The notes below the pieces were generated by a model. The model saw only the letters and a program-made list of their open reading frames with translations, did no database searches and was not told the origin of the DNA. DNA of 64,000 nucleotides, from assembly GCA_002400415.1 (NCBI GenBank), contig DGQP01000004.1:191466-255465 (forward strand), given 5' to 3'. Each line of letters starts with the position of its first letter. Within the stretch, counting starts at the first letter, position 1. This document shows positions 52,059 through 60,698 of the stretch, in pieces. This DNA is from Chitinophagaceae bacterium UBA4411 (GTDB lineage: Bacteria; Bacteroidota; Bacteroidia; Chitinophagales; Chitinophagaceae). Position numbers and translations under genes: made by a program.

Positions 52059-52802
52059 ATGATGAAGAAATTGTTGCCCTTTCTGTTTCTTATCCTCGCA
52101 GAAATATGCGAAGCACAGGCAGATACTGCAAAATGGGTGAGAGCCTTTCCTGTCACGGGTTATATGGTTGATCTGAACGATAGTATAAAAGTTGTACAGC
52201 TATATCTTCCTGACGGACCTGCACTGACAGAGAAGCAACCCGGGTTATTAAGAGGTGTCTATAAAGATGGGAAAGCCGATACCGCAGAGATTGGTGCCGG
52301 CAGGTGCTATCTTATCAAAGGAGATTATTATTATTTTACTATTAATTATAAAAAAAGCGGGATAACACCGGGGGAGAATGATCTTTTATACACTGTAACA
52401 GATAAACCTGCAGTATACCGGAAACGGATAATCGGGCTTGCCTCTCATTTTATTGAATTACAAAATGTACACGAAGAACCTTTTTATGACCGGTTGGCTG
52501 TATTTCAAAAATGGACGGAGCCGGATGAAGAAAGAGTGATCGATTCGATGGTCAGTGATATACAGTTTACTGGCCGGTATTTCCGGGAAAATGATCCCGC
52601 AACAGATGTGGATATTAAAAGCGGGGATTTTAAAGGTAAAAAAGTGTTGTCTGTAATGGCAGCATGTAAGCCAGGTTATGTGAAAGACTTCTTTGATTAT
52701 ATTATCGTTAGACCCCGGCTATATGCAGGCCGGCGCTGGAAACTGCCGGAGATTTTTGCTACCTGGCTGAGCAGTGGTGCACCAAAAGTAATACGGGAAT
52801 AA
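52059..52802 (+). CDS. Hypothetical secreted protein
   Basis: 247 residues (a second ATG at 52062 is equally plausible). A signal peptide (MMKKLLPFLFLILAEICEAQ) precedes a mixed alpha/beta protein with charged segments (WVRAFPVTGYMVDLNDSIKVVQLYLPDGPALTEKQPG and KWTEPDEERVIDSMVSDIQ). I do not recognise a family, and no catalytic motif is visible. It stands alone: upstream pfkA is divergent and a terminator follows. Confidence 0.6.
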   Translation: MMKKLLPFLFLILAEICEAQADTAKWVRAFPVTGYMVDLNDSIKVVQLYLPDGPALTEKQPGLLRGVYKDGKADTAEIGAGRCYLIKGDYYYFTINYKKSGITPGENDLLYTVTDKPAVYRKRIIGLASHFIELQNVHEEPFYDRLAVFQKWTEPDEERVIDSMVSDIQFTGRYFRENDPATDVDIKSGDFKGKKVLSVMAACKPGYVKDFFDYIIVRPRLYAGRRWKLPEIFATWLSSGAPKVIRE

Positions 52803-52846
52803 ATTACTCCGTTTATCTATCACATCCCAATCTCGGGATGAGGTAT

Positions 52847-52875
52847 AAAGGACCTTTGCACCGGGGTCTTTTTTT
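52847..52875 (+). terminator. Terminator after the 52059 gene
   Basis: AAAGGACC (52847-52854) pairs with GGTCTTTT (52865-52872) with one G-U, followed by TTTTG. A weaker CATCCC/GGGATG hairpin (52823-52840) precedes it. Confidence 0.55.
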
Positions 52876-53006
52876 GTAAAACAATTCTTATAAAAATTTA
52901 GCATAAAATGCAGGGCTGTTTATTTGGTATAAAAAAATAAAATAATAAGAGGAATAAACTTGTCAATAATCATGATGAGTGGTGTGAGTTGAAATGATCG
53001 GCCCGT

Positions 53007-53014
53007 TATATTTG
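53007..53014 (+). promoter_or_regulatory. -7 box of the 53034 gene
   Basis: TATATTTG matches TAnnTTTG exactly, 20 bp before the ATG at 53034. The -33 position at the expected spacing reads TGTG, only a partial match. Confidence 0.45.
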
Positions 53015-53033
53015 CAAATCCTAAAATTTTCAC

Positions 53034-53750
53034 ATGAGAAAACATATTTCTTTTTTTACTATTTCATTTATCGTGGCATTTTTATTTTCTGTATCAACGG
53101 CAAAATCACAAACTACAGATTCTGCTGCAGCTAAAACAGAGCCGGGTACCATTGATGAACTTCCGGCAAAACCTTTTCGTCTTCCGGCCCTTGCGGAAAT
53201 CAATGGCTCTCCGTTTTTAACAACCGATTACCAGCAGGGAGCCGTTGAACTGGGGCAGGGCAAAGTAGTAACAGGTGTTCCCGTTAAGTTCAATATTTTC
53301 AATAATGCAGTGATGGTATTAAAGAACGGGGAAGAATTGAAACTGGAATTCTTTGAACTGGTTTCTTATGACCAGGCTGATAATAATGGTAATGTAAAAC
53401 ATGTGATATTCAAAGCGGGTTATCCTGAAATTGACGGGCATAATGATAATACCGTGTACCAGGTTCTGTCCCTTGGGCCAAAAGTACATTTGCTGAAATT
53501 CATGTCTCAGAAAGTGGAAGATGCAGCTACATTGGGTGATTACAGCCGCAAAGAAATTGTTACTACTGAACAATTGTATATTTACATACCCGGCGGTAAA
53601 ATTAAAAAGATCAAGAACAGCAAGCAGGCATTGCAGGACGCATTGCCGGAACTGGCTGCCAAAATTGATGAAGTGGCTGCTGCCAAAAAATTAAAGCTGA
53701 AAAATGAAAATGAAATTTCGGTTCTGGTGGAAGAACTGAATAAACCATAA
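53034..53750 (+). CDS. Hypothetical exported protein
   Basis: 238 residues with a signal peptide (ending SVSTAKSQ). The mature part is beta-rich, with LPALAEINGSPFLTTDYQQGAVELGQGKVVTGVPVKFNIFNNAVMVLKNGEELKLEFFELVSYD in the first half and a Lys-rich C-terminal helix (ALPELAAKIDEVAAAKKLKLKNENEISVLVEELNKP). This resembles small conserved Bacteroidota exported proteins with no assigned function. A -7 box lies upstream and a terminator downstream. Confidence 0.6.
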   Translation: MRKHISFFTISFIVAFLFSVSTAKSQTTDSAAAKTEPGTIDELPAKPFRLPALAEINGSPFLTTDYQQGAVELGQGKVVTGVPVKFNIFNNAVMVLKNGEELKLEFFELVSYDQADNNGNVKHVIFKAGYPEIDGHNDNTVYQVLSLGPKVHLLKFMSQKVEDAATLGDYSRKEIVTTEQLYIYIPGGKIKKIKNSKQALQDALPELAAKIDEVAAAKKLKLKNENEISVLVEELNKP

Positions 53751-53766
53751 TAAAATAAACTGAAGC

Positions 53767-53798
53767 AAAAAGTCCTGTCAGCGATGACAGGATTTTTT
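53767..53798 (+). terminator. Terminator after the 53034 gene
   Basis: AAAAGTCCTGTCA pairs with TGACAGGATTTTTT (one G-U) around a GCGA tetraloop, 17 bp after the stop codon. Confidence 0.75.
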
Positions 53799-53810
53799 GT
53801 TTACTAACTC

Positions 53811-53818
53811 TATTTTTG
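53811..53818 (+). promoter_or_regulatory. -7 box of the RmlD-like gene
   Basis: TATTTTTG matches TAnnTTTG exactly and ends 4 bp before the ATG at 53823, implying a leaderless or nearly leaderless transcript. No TTTG is seen at the expected -33 spacing. Confidence 0.4.
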
Positions 53819-53822
53819 AAGA

Positions 53823-54710
53823 ATGAAAATCCTGGTAACGGGTGCAAATGGCTTTCTGGGTAATTACCTTGTGCAGCATCTGCTGCAAAAGCAATATCAT
53901 GTTATTGCTGCAGGCAAAGGAGAGTGCCGTCTTCCATTTACAGGAGCTGATAATTTTGAATACCAGCCATTGGATTTTACAGATCCTTTTGCTGTTCATG
54001 ATGTTTTTGAAAAATACCAGCCAACAGTGGTAGTTCATGCCGGCGCCATGAGTAAACCCGATGAGTGTGAAAAGGAACAATGGCAGGCTTACCTGACCAA
54101 TGTGGAAGGAACTGTTACATTACTGGTAAATGCAGCAGAATGCCATTCTTTTTTTGTTTTTGTATCCACTGATTTTGTTTTTGACGGGGAAAAAGGGATG
54201 TACAGTGAAGAAGACGCGACAGCACCGGTCAATTATTATGGTAAAACGAAGCAGGAGGCTGAGGAGATTGTAAGAGAGTATGAGTATGACTGGGCTATTG
54301 CAAGAACGGTACTGGTCTATGGTAAACCCCTTGCAGGAAGACCCAATATTCTCAGTATTGTAAAAGAGAAGCTGGAAAAGGGAGAGGAGTACAGTGTGGT
54401 GAACGACCAGGTGCGAACACCAACCTATGTGGAAGATCTTGCAGCCGGTATTGCAGCAATCGTTGAAAAGAAAGCGACCGGTATTTATCATTTATCCGGA
54501 ACTGATATCCTGACACCCTATGAAATGGCTGTTAAAGCGGCTGATTACCTGGGCCTGGATAGATCATTGCTTAAAAAAGTAACAGCTGCTGATTTTACAC
54601 AACCCGCCCGGCGGCCGCCGAAGACAGGCTTTATTATCGGTAAAGCAAAAAAAGAACTGGGTTACATGCCTCTTTCATTTGAAGAAGGCCTTGCTAAAAC
54701 TTTTTCCTGA
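53823..54710 (+). CDS. dTDP-4-dehydrorhamnose reductase-like SDR oxidoreductase (RmlD family)
   Basis: 295 residues. The NADPH motif GANGFLGNYL is at the N-terminus. VVHAGAMSKPDECEKEQWQAYLTNVEGTVTLL and FVFVSTDFVFDGEKGMYSEEDATAPVNYYGKTKQEAE carry the catalytic Tyr-x-x-x-Lys pair. The C-terminal half (YSVVNDQVRTPTYVEDLAAGIAAIVEKKATGIYHLSGTDILTPYEMAVKAADYLG) is typical of RmlD/MAT2B-like proteins. RmlD reduces dTDP-6-deoxy-L-lyxo-4-hexulose to dTDP-L-rhamnose, but no other rhamnose gene is near, so the true substrate is uncertain. Confidence 0.82.
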   Translation: MKILVTGANGFLGNYLVQHLLQKQYHVIAAGKGECRLPFTGADNFEYQPLDFTDPFAVHDVFEKYQPTVVVHAGAMSKPDECEKEQWQAYLTNVEGTVTLLVNAAECHSFFVFVSTDFVFDGEKGMYSEEDATAPVNYYGKTKQEAEEIVREYEYDWAIARTVLVYGKPLAGRPNILSIVKEKLEKGEEYSVVNDQVRTPTYVEDLAAGIAAIVEKKATGIYHLSGTDILTPYEMAVKAADYLGLDRSLLKKVTAADFTQPARRPPKTGFIIGKAKKELGYMPLSFEEGLAKTFS

Positions 54711-56969
54711 TCAGAAACTAAAACTGATACCTGCTTTGATAAAGCGGGGTGTGCCCGGAGTATAATGTATCTCGGATACGGCAGCGGGCTCTCCCTGTAA
54801 TCTTGATTCTGTATCAAACTGGGCTTCATTCCAATCCCGGTTAAATATATTTTCCATGGATACAAAGAGGTCGAATTTCTTCAATTTATAACTCAGCAAC
54901 ACATCAGCTATAAAATAACCGTGTGCTTTCACTGAATAATCTTCGTTGGCCGGCCTGTCATCAATGAACCTGTAGCGCAAAGAACCGCTGAAACCATTTT
55001 TTGATTTGGCGGTTAATCCGCCGATGCTTGTAAAAGCAGGTGCAAGCGGCACATAATCTTCTCCTTTGGGTTCGCCGGCAGCCCTTGCTTTGGTCAGGTT
55101 AACATCCAGGTCGGCATATAACCAACTGCTGACCTGGTACCTTGCTGAAACATCAATACCCATTCTTCTTGTCTTTCCGCTGGGCTCCACAATACCGGCA
55201 TCACCTACATAAACAAATTCCTGTTGCGAATACAAATGCCACAAGGTCGTTTTCAGTACTAATGCTTTTACCGGTTTCAGGATGATACCAAGGTCTGTTC
55301 CAAACACCTTGGGTAAAATATCATTGGCCTGGTTGCTAAGAATAACCCTCGAATCATTGGAGTGAAACCCGATTCCGTTATTGAAAAATATTTTTACATT
55401 GGCAGAAGGGCTGTAATTCAAATTGATCTTGGGGCTGATCGTTCCTCTTGTTTGTCTCCTGAAATCAGTTTCACCGGCCAGTTCATCCCGGTAACCAAAA
55501 CGGAAGTAATCATACCGTATACCACCGTTGACCGAGAATTTATTACTCAGTTCCACCTGCTGGTCCCAGTATAGAAATGTATTTGTTTCCTTTACATCAC
55601 CTTTCTGGATATAAGAAAGAAACTGTCTTCTAACAGCTTTAGAAAGTTCAATATCGTTTATGTTATCGTACCGGAAACCGGCGCCAAATTCTGTCACTAT
55701 TTTTTTATTACCGAGCAGCCATGTTTTCGCCGCCGTTGTGGTATAGCCATATATATTCCTCGATTCCCGTTGCCTGATCTCGTCACCATTTACAGGATCT
55801 TCCAGGAAGAAGGTAAAATTTGAATAGAGTTTGAAATGGTATTTACTGTAATAAAACTGGTTGGCAGATTGCCAGTTGCCTTTCCATTGTTTGGCAAAAC
55901 GGATATTGAAATTGGTGCGGCTGGTATTGCCGCCTTCACTATTATCAATAGAACCAAACCGGGAGATCAAACCGCTTCTGACAGCCCTGTCGGGAATCTG
56001 ACCGGATGCATTCCACCGGCTGTCGAATGTGGAAGTTGTGATCGTTAACTGTGACTGGTTACCGAACCAGGCATTGTATTTCCCCAGAATATTAAAACGG
56101 TGAAAATTCTGGGGACTTTCAAAATAACCGTCATTATGAAAATATTCGGAAGCCACATAGAATTGCTGCCGGCTTCTTTCCGTGCTTTTGTTGAAAATTT
56201 TTAATTGACCGGATACACGTTGTGTATTGAAGTCCCCTGCTTCGGTTTTAATGCTGTTGCTACTGAGAAAATCCTTTGTTTTAAAATCAACGAACCCTGC
56301 GGTGGCCTGATTGCCTTTTTCCGTGGAATGGGGCCCTAATTCAAAAGCTGCTTTCTCAATGGTCTCCGGTATCAGGAAATGGAGATCGGCATAACCCTGT
56401 CCATGTGCATGGCTTACCATGTTTACCGGTATTCCATCCACCGTAAGGCTGATATCAGTACCATGATCAATATCAAAACCCCGCAGGAAGATCTGTTCTG
56501 CTTTACCTCCGCCGGCATGTTGTGCTATGAATACCCCCGGAACGATCCGCAGGATATCCTGTGAGGTATTAACAGGGCGCAACATGATATCCACCTGGCT
56601 GAGTGTATTCAGGCCATTTGTTTTTTTACTATTCACCCGTACCTCGGAAAGATCAAGATTGCCTTTTTTAAGATTTACAGCCACGGTTGAAATGAGTTTT
56701 TCTTTTACCTCAACAGGAATGATCTCTGTTCTGTAACCAATGTGTGAGGCGATCAGTTCATACTGGCCAGCCGGTAAATTGGCAAAGCGAAAAAAGCCAA
56801 AGGCATCGGTATTATCTCCCTTATTTGCACTCGACAGGTTAATAGAGGCACCGGTAATAGGAGATTTTGTTTCAAAATCCCTGATTGTTCCTTCAATGGC
56901 ACCCGTCTGGGCAGAAGCGTTTAAAAAGCCAATCAGAGTAAGCAGGAGACTGGTAATTATATTCTTCAT
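54711..56969 (-). CDS. TonB-dependent outer-membrane receptor
   Basis: 752 residues. Signal peptide (LLLTLIGFLNASAQ), a carboxypeptidase-regulatory-like domain (about 22-105: GAIEGTIRDFETKSPITGASINLS), a plug (about 115-220: VDIMLRPVNTSQDILRIVPGVFIAQHAGGGKAEQIFLRGFDIDHGTDISLTVDGIPVNMVSHAHGQGYADLHFLIPETIE) and a barrel ending with FIKAGISFSF. The plug has a short His-rich stretch SHAHGQG. This resembles the subfamily seen with metal or small-molecule uptake, but the substrate is unknown. The stop codon is adjacent to that of the RmlD-like gene (1 bp gap). Confidence 0.9.
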   Translation of the reverse strand: MKNIITSLLLTLIGFLNASAQTGAIEGTIRDFETKSPITGASINLSSANKGDNTDAFGFFRFANLPAGQYELIASHIGYRTEIIPVEVKEKLISTVAVNLKKGNLDLSEVRVNSKKTNGLNTLSQVDIMLRPVNTSQDILRIVPGVFIAQHAGGGKAEQIFLRGFDIDHGTDISLTVDGIPVNMVSHAHGQGYADLHFLIPETIEKAAFELGPHSTEKGNQATAGFVDFKTKDFLSSNSIKTEAGDFNTQRVSGQLKIFNKSTERSRQQFYVASEYFHNDGYFESPQNFHRFNILGKYNAWFGNQSQLTITTSTFDSRWNASGQIPDRAVRSGLISRFGSIDNSEGGNTSRTNFNIRFAKQWKGNWQSANQFYYSKYHFKLYSNFTFFLEDPVNGDEIRQRESRNIYGYTTTAAKTWLLGNKKIVTEFGAGFRYDNINDIELSKAVRRQFLSYIQKGDVKETNTFLYWDQQVELSNKFSVNGGIRYDYFRFGYRDELAGETDFRRQTRGTISPKINLNYSPSANVKIFFNNGIGFHSNDSRVILSNQANDILPKVFGTDLGIILKPVKALVLKTTLWHLYSQQEFVYVGDAGIVEPSGKTRRMGIDVSARYQVSSWLYADLDVNLTKARAAGEPKGEDYVPLAPAFTSIGGLTAKSKNGFSGSLRYRFIDDRPANEDYSVKAHGYFIADVLLSYKLKKFDLFVSMENIFNRDWNEAQFDTESRLQGEPAAVSEIHYTPGTPRFIKAGISFSF

Positions 56970-57147
56970 TTGAATAAATTAGGACGTGGCCGTACAGGCA
57001 CAAAGAAAAGCATTGTTCAAGAAAATTAACCGGATTTTTGACAGCTGGCTGAAAACCCGGCAGACCTTACCAGTAAGTGAGCAATACGTACAGACTGGCT
57101 GGCTAACAGAAGGCCGTGATGAACAAACTCCGGAGTAAAGAAAATTA

Positions 57148-57744
57148 TTATTTGATAAATTTCATTTCACCTGCCCTGACAGTTACCGGCAGATCATTTT
57201 CCCGGGGAGGCATCGGGCAGTTATAAACATTGCTGACATACGCACAATAAGGATTATACGCCTTATTAAAATCAATAACCAGGGAATCGTCTTTAATATC
57301 AGCAAGAGAGGCATCGATATAGCGGCCGTTAGCATAAGTCTCTTCACCACTGGTACGATCAGTAAAAGGAATAAATAACAGGCCCGCATATTTCTTTATT
57401 CCCATCAGTTGTTGTGATTGGTAGATATGAAGTTGCACCAGGGTGTCATTCAGGGTAAAGGAAGCTATGGCAAATACACGGTGTGTTTTCTTTTCCCGGC
57501 CGGATGTTTCCATTGGGAACCAGGGAGCTTCCGGCACTTTTTCAATTTTTGCTTTTATCCTGTATTTTTCATTAACAGGAAAGAAATGCAGCAGGGTCCT
57601 GTTCTTACCGGTAACCACCTCATGTGTTTTCACATAGGTTTGTTGGTATTCCCTCAGTGAATCAGTATAAGAAGCAGCCTGGGCTTTCAGCCTTAAACAG
57701 GGAAAAAGCAGGATCAATAATAATGAAACGGATAAAAGACGCAT
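57148..57744 (-). CDS. DUF1684-family exported protein
   Basis: 198 residues from the ATG at 57744; a TTG at 57750 is also in frame. Signal peptide (LLSVSLLLILLFPCLRLKAQ). The body has features of DUF1684: SLREYQQTYVKTHEVV, HFFPVNEKYRIKAKIEKVPEAPWFPMETSGREKK, LFIPFTDRTSGEETYANGRYIDASL and the C-terminal signature DFNKAYNPYCAYVSNVYNCPMPPRENDLPVTVRAGEMKF with the Cys-containing P-C-A-Y and N-C-P-x-P-P-x-x-N motif. Function is not known. It starts 7 bp after the arginase stop, so it is likely co-transcribed with it. Confidence 0.85.
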   Translation of the reverse strand: MRLLSVSLLLILLFPCLRLKAQAASYTDSLREYQQTYVKTHEVVTGKNRTLLHFFPVNEKYRIKAKIEKVPEAPWFPMETSGREKKTHRVFAIASFTLNDTLVQLHIYQSQQLMGIKKYAGLLFIPFTDRTSGEETYANGRYIDASLADIKDDSLVIDFNKAYNPYCAYVSNVYNCPMPPRENDLPVTVRAGEMKFIK

Positions 57745-57751
57745 ATACAAA

Positions 57752-58699
57752 TTAGTTCATCATTAAAACATTCACACTCCGCTGCAGGATATTGAATGCG
57801 ATCTCGGCCATCAGGTTTTCTTTATCCAGTGTCGGGTTAACCTCTGTAATTTCAAAACAACAAACTTTTCTGTTCTGCATGAACTTACTGATCAGGTCTT
57901 CAGCTTCTCTCTCCCTTAAACCATTACTGACGGGTGTCCCTGTTCCCTTACTGATAGAGGAGTCAAGACTGTCCACATCAAAGGAAATATAAATATCCGT
58001 ACAATCAGCCAGGTAGCGGAGAACAGCCCTGACAACGTTTTCCGGTCCTTTGGTCCTCACTTCCTTGGTGGTGATCACTTTCATGCCGTGTTTTTCGATC
58101 AGGTACCGTTCCTCTTTTTCAAAATCACGAAGGGAAATGAGCACTACGTCTTCGGGCAAAACTTTCGGGGCGATCTTACCAATGTTTTTAAGGCTGTTCC
58201 AGTATTTGGTCGTTTCTTCATCCAGCTCATGTACGGCGCAATCCTTATTATTTTCATTGATTGTGGCAGCAAGCGACATACCGTGTACATTACCTGAAGG
58301 TGTGGTATAAGGCGTATGCAGGTCAGCATGTGCATCAATCCAGATAACGCCAACTTTGCTTTTGGGTTTTGCCATTTTAATACCGGCAATAGTGGCACCC
58401 GCTGTACTGTGATCGCCGCTGAGTATTACCGGGAAGAAATTATTCTTCATCGTATCGCAGACAGCCTTGCTGACTCTTTCATAAATAGCAGCAATACCTT
58501 TGATGCGTTTGGCGTAAGGTGATTCAATCGGTTCATAGAGCAATTTATTCTCCGTCTGAATTTTTTCAGACGGGAAGTGAATAAAGAAATTACTCATAAA
58601 ATCAAGAGCAGCGATCTTGATAGCTTCAATACCCAGGCTGGCGCCACGGGTGCCCGCACCAATTTCAGATGGTACTTCTATCAGTTTAATATTTTTCAT
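57752..58699 (-). CDS. Arginase-family ureohydrolase
   Basis: 315 residues. Manganese-binding motifs are intact: SGDHSTAGA, WIDAHADLHTPYTTPSGNVHGMSLA and SFDVDSLDSSISKGTGTPVSNGL. The sequence starts MKNIKLIEVPSEIGAGTRGASLGIEAIKIAALDF, as in Bacteroidota arginase/agmatinase-like proteins. It most likely hydrolyses arginine to ornithine and urea (or a related guanidino compound such as formimidoylglutamate); substrate choice is not clear from sequence. The DUF1684 gene follows directly. Confidence 0.9.
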   Translation of the reverse strand: MKNIKLIEVPSEIGAGTRGASLGIEAIKIAALDFMSNFFIHFPSEKIQTENKLLYEPIESPYAKRIKGIAAIYERVSKAVCDTMKNNFFPVILSGDHSTAGATIAGIKMAKPKSKVGVIWIDAHADLHTPYTTPSGNVHGMSLAATINENNKDCAVHELDEETTKYWNSLKNIGKIAPKVLPEDVVLISLRDFEKEERYLIEKHGMKVITTKEVRTKGPENVVRAVLRYLADCTDIYISFDVDSLDSSISKGTGTPVSNGLREREAEDLISKFMQNRKVCCFEITEVNPTLDKENLMAEIAFNILQRSVNVLMMN

Positions 58700-58935
58700 G
58701 TCATCAATCGTTAAATAAAAAAATCCGGATTACCCGGTAATTCAAAAATGGACAGTACGTGAATGAAGAACCTGGCCGGGTTTTAATCTGGAATGTAAAA
58801 GTTAGCGGGAAGTGATTGCTCCGCAAACGTGGGTATACAGGCTGTTTTCTTTGAATTCCTCTTCATAAAATAAGTACAGGAGCAAAGTTAGGACTTTGTT
58901 CCCGGGCAATCAAGCCGGCCCGGAACAGCTCCGGG

Positions 58936-59721
58936 CTATTCATGAAGGGCTAAAATCGGTACCGAACTCTGGTACGCCAGCTTTTTCGTATGGCTTTTTA
59001 CAAATAATTTAGATAACACCGAATGCTCTTTATGAATGATAATAACGAAGTCAATATCTTTATCCGCAGCAAACTGGTTTACGGTATCTCCCACATCGTA
59101 TAAACCAATGAAATAGAACTCAGGGCTAAACTCACGGAACATCTCTTCCAGATTATTTCTTTCTTCCTGGTATTCTTCGGTCAATGCCACATAGTGTTCA
59201 CTATCCACGTTAATAACATGCAGGCGGGGCTGGAATGTTTTTAATATTTTTTTAATCGGCACAGAAGGAGTGGAGGCTACAACATTTTTAAAATCGGAAG
59301 CCAGTAATACATTTTTCACATCTTTATAAGCAGCGTCAGGGGGAATGATCAGCACAGGACATACTTTCCGTTCCACCATTTTCAGTGTATTGCTGCCGAT
59401 AAATGTTTGCCCGATGGCCGAACGCCCTGTAATCCCCATAATGACAAGATCGGCTTGCTGGTGACGGGCCAGTTTTTCAAGCTCTGTTATGAAATCATCA
59501 CCTTCTTCAGCAAGCAGGGTAACTTTTACGATCCCTGCCTGCATCAGCTCAGTTTTTAGTTTTTCGAGCTTTTCCTTTGCTTCTGCAGCCTGTGAGGGTT
59601 TATCGTACACGTTATGCAGGATCATATTGACACCATAATACCCGGTAAGCAGTTGGATAGCATACCGGGCAGCATTCAGCGAAGTTTCAGAGAAATCAAC
59701 AGGTACAATAACAGTTTTCAT
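58936..59721 (-). CDS. Tandem-domain universal stress protein
   Basis: 261 residues forming two UspA domains. The first, about 1-140, opens MKTVIVPVDFSETSLNAARYAIQLL and has the nucleotide-loop-like GITGRSAIGQTFIGSNTLKMVERKVCPVLIIP. The second domain, about 145-260, is degenerate in its glycine loop but ends HTKKLAYQSSVPILALHE. It is about as long as, and clearly similar to, the next protein upstream (59807-60592), so the two are tandem duplicates. Probably soluble and stress-related. The stop is 15 bp from the nearby non-coding region with no obvious terminator. Confidence 0.88.
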   Translation of the reverse strand: MKTVIVPVDFSETSLNAARYAIQLLTGYYGVNMILHNVYDKPSQAAEAKEKLEKLKTELMQAGIVKVTLLAEEGDDFITELEKLARHQQADLVIMGITGRSAIGQTFIGSNTLKMVERKVCPVLIIPPDAAYKDVKNVLLASDFKNVVASTPSVPIKKILKTFQPRLHVINVDSEHYVALTEEYQEERNNLEEMFREFSPEFYFIGLYDVGDTVNQFAADKDIDFVIIIHKEHSVLSKLFVKSHTKKLAYQSSVPILALHE

Positions 59722-59806
59722 GCAAAGAATTTTAAATAGGCCGCGCAGGGCAGCTGGTTAAAGATAAAAATATTAGGTCAGGAAAGAAACAGTCCTGTAC
59801 AGCAGC

Positions 59807-60592
59807 TTATTGATGAGCGGCCATCAGCGGTATACTGCTGTGGTACGCCAGTTTTTTGGTATGTGTGCTTTTAAAAAGCGCTTCACTGTTGCTGTGATAG
59901 CGAGGGACAGTCACCAGCATATCAATATTATAATCTTTGATAAAATTGCTCATTGCTTCAAAGAAATTATTCATGGCAATGAAATAAAATTCAGTGATAT
60001 AAGCTTTGAACATTTCTTCTAATTTTTCCTGTTCAGCCCTGTATGCATCCGTAATGGAGACGTAATGATCAGGGTCAACATTAACAATATGCAATTTGGG
60101 ATTGAACATTTCCAATACGGAATTGATAAAAGCTGCCGGTGTGGTTTTTATCACATCAATGAAATCAGAAGCAAAAGCCACATTATTGATGCCTTTATAA
60201 GTGGCATCAGCCGGAACAATCATTACCGGGATAAGACTGTATTCCACCATTTTCAGGGTATTGCTGCCAATCAGTTTTTGCCCCAATGTTGTTCTGCCGG
60301 TGATGCCCATTGCGATCAGTGTGGCAGTCCGTGTTTGTGCCAGCCTCGATAGGTTCCCGATCAGTTCTCCTCCCATTTCGATGACGCACTCCACGTTCAT
60401 ATCTCCTTTATGCAGCAACTCCATTTTCAGGCTCTCCAGGTAGTTGATGCACATCTCCTGGTCGGAGGGATCTTTATAATTATGGTAGAGAATTGCAAGG
60501 GCGTCTTTTTTCCCAGCCAGCATCAGGGCTACAAACCGGGCTGCATTCAGGGCAGTATCTGAAAAATCAACGGGAATAATAACACGATGCAT
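59807..60592 (-). CDS. Tandem-domain universal stress protein, duplicate
   Basis: 261 residues, the same length as its neighbour. Domain 1: MHRVIIPVDFSDTALNAARFVALML and GITGRTTLGQKLIGSNTLKMVEYSLIPVMIVP. Domain 2: VAFASDFIDVIKTTPAAFINSVLEMFNPKLHIVNVDPDHYVSITDAYRAEQEKLEEMF and STHTKKLAYHSSIPLMAAHQ. Domains and motif order match the 58936 protein residue for residue, consistent with duplication. The ATP-binding Gly loop is present in domain 1 (GITGRxxxGxxxxGSxxxxxV). Divergent from the MOSC gene. Confidence 0.88.
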   Translation of the reverse strand: MHRVIIPVDFSDTALNAARFVALMLAGKKDALAILYHNYKDPSDQEMCINYLESLKMELLHKGDMNVECVIEMGGELIGNLSRLAQTRTATLIAMGITGRTTLGQKLIGSNTLKMVEYSLIPVMIVPADATYKGINNVAFASDFIDVIKTTPAAFINSVLEMFNPKLHIVNVDPDHYVSITDAYRAEQEKLEEMFKAYITEFYFIAMNNFFEAMSNFIKDYNIDMLVTVPRYHSNSEALFKSTHTKKLAYHSSIPLMAAHQ

Positions 60593-60665
60593 GGCAGTTG
60601 GTTGAGGTTCGTTCTGTGAACTATAAATTTAAAGGATTTGAGATGGATTTTGAAAAAGAATTGCC

Positions 60666-60695
60666 TTTGTGATCAGCCCCTTATTACTATTTTTG
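60666..60695 (+). promoter_or_regulatory. Bacteroidota-type promoter of the MOSC gene
   Basis: TTTG (60666-60669), an 18-bp spacer and TATTTTTG (60688-60695) match the consensus. The -7 box ends only 3 bp before the ATG at 60699, so the transcript should be leaderless or nearly so. It also argues against the GTG start at 60669. Confidence 0.5.
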
Positions 60696-60698
60696 AAG

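Noticed and set aside
58700..58935. 236-bp gap between arginase and universal stress protein
   Set aside because: I searched for a small gene or hairpin; no start codon opens a convincing frame and no strong inverted repeat is seen.
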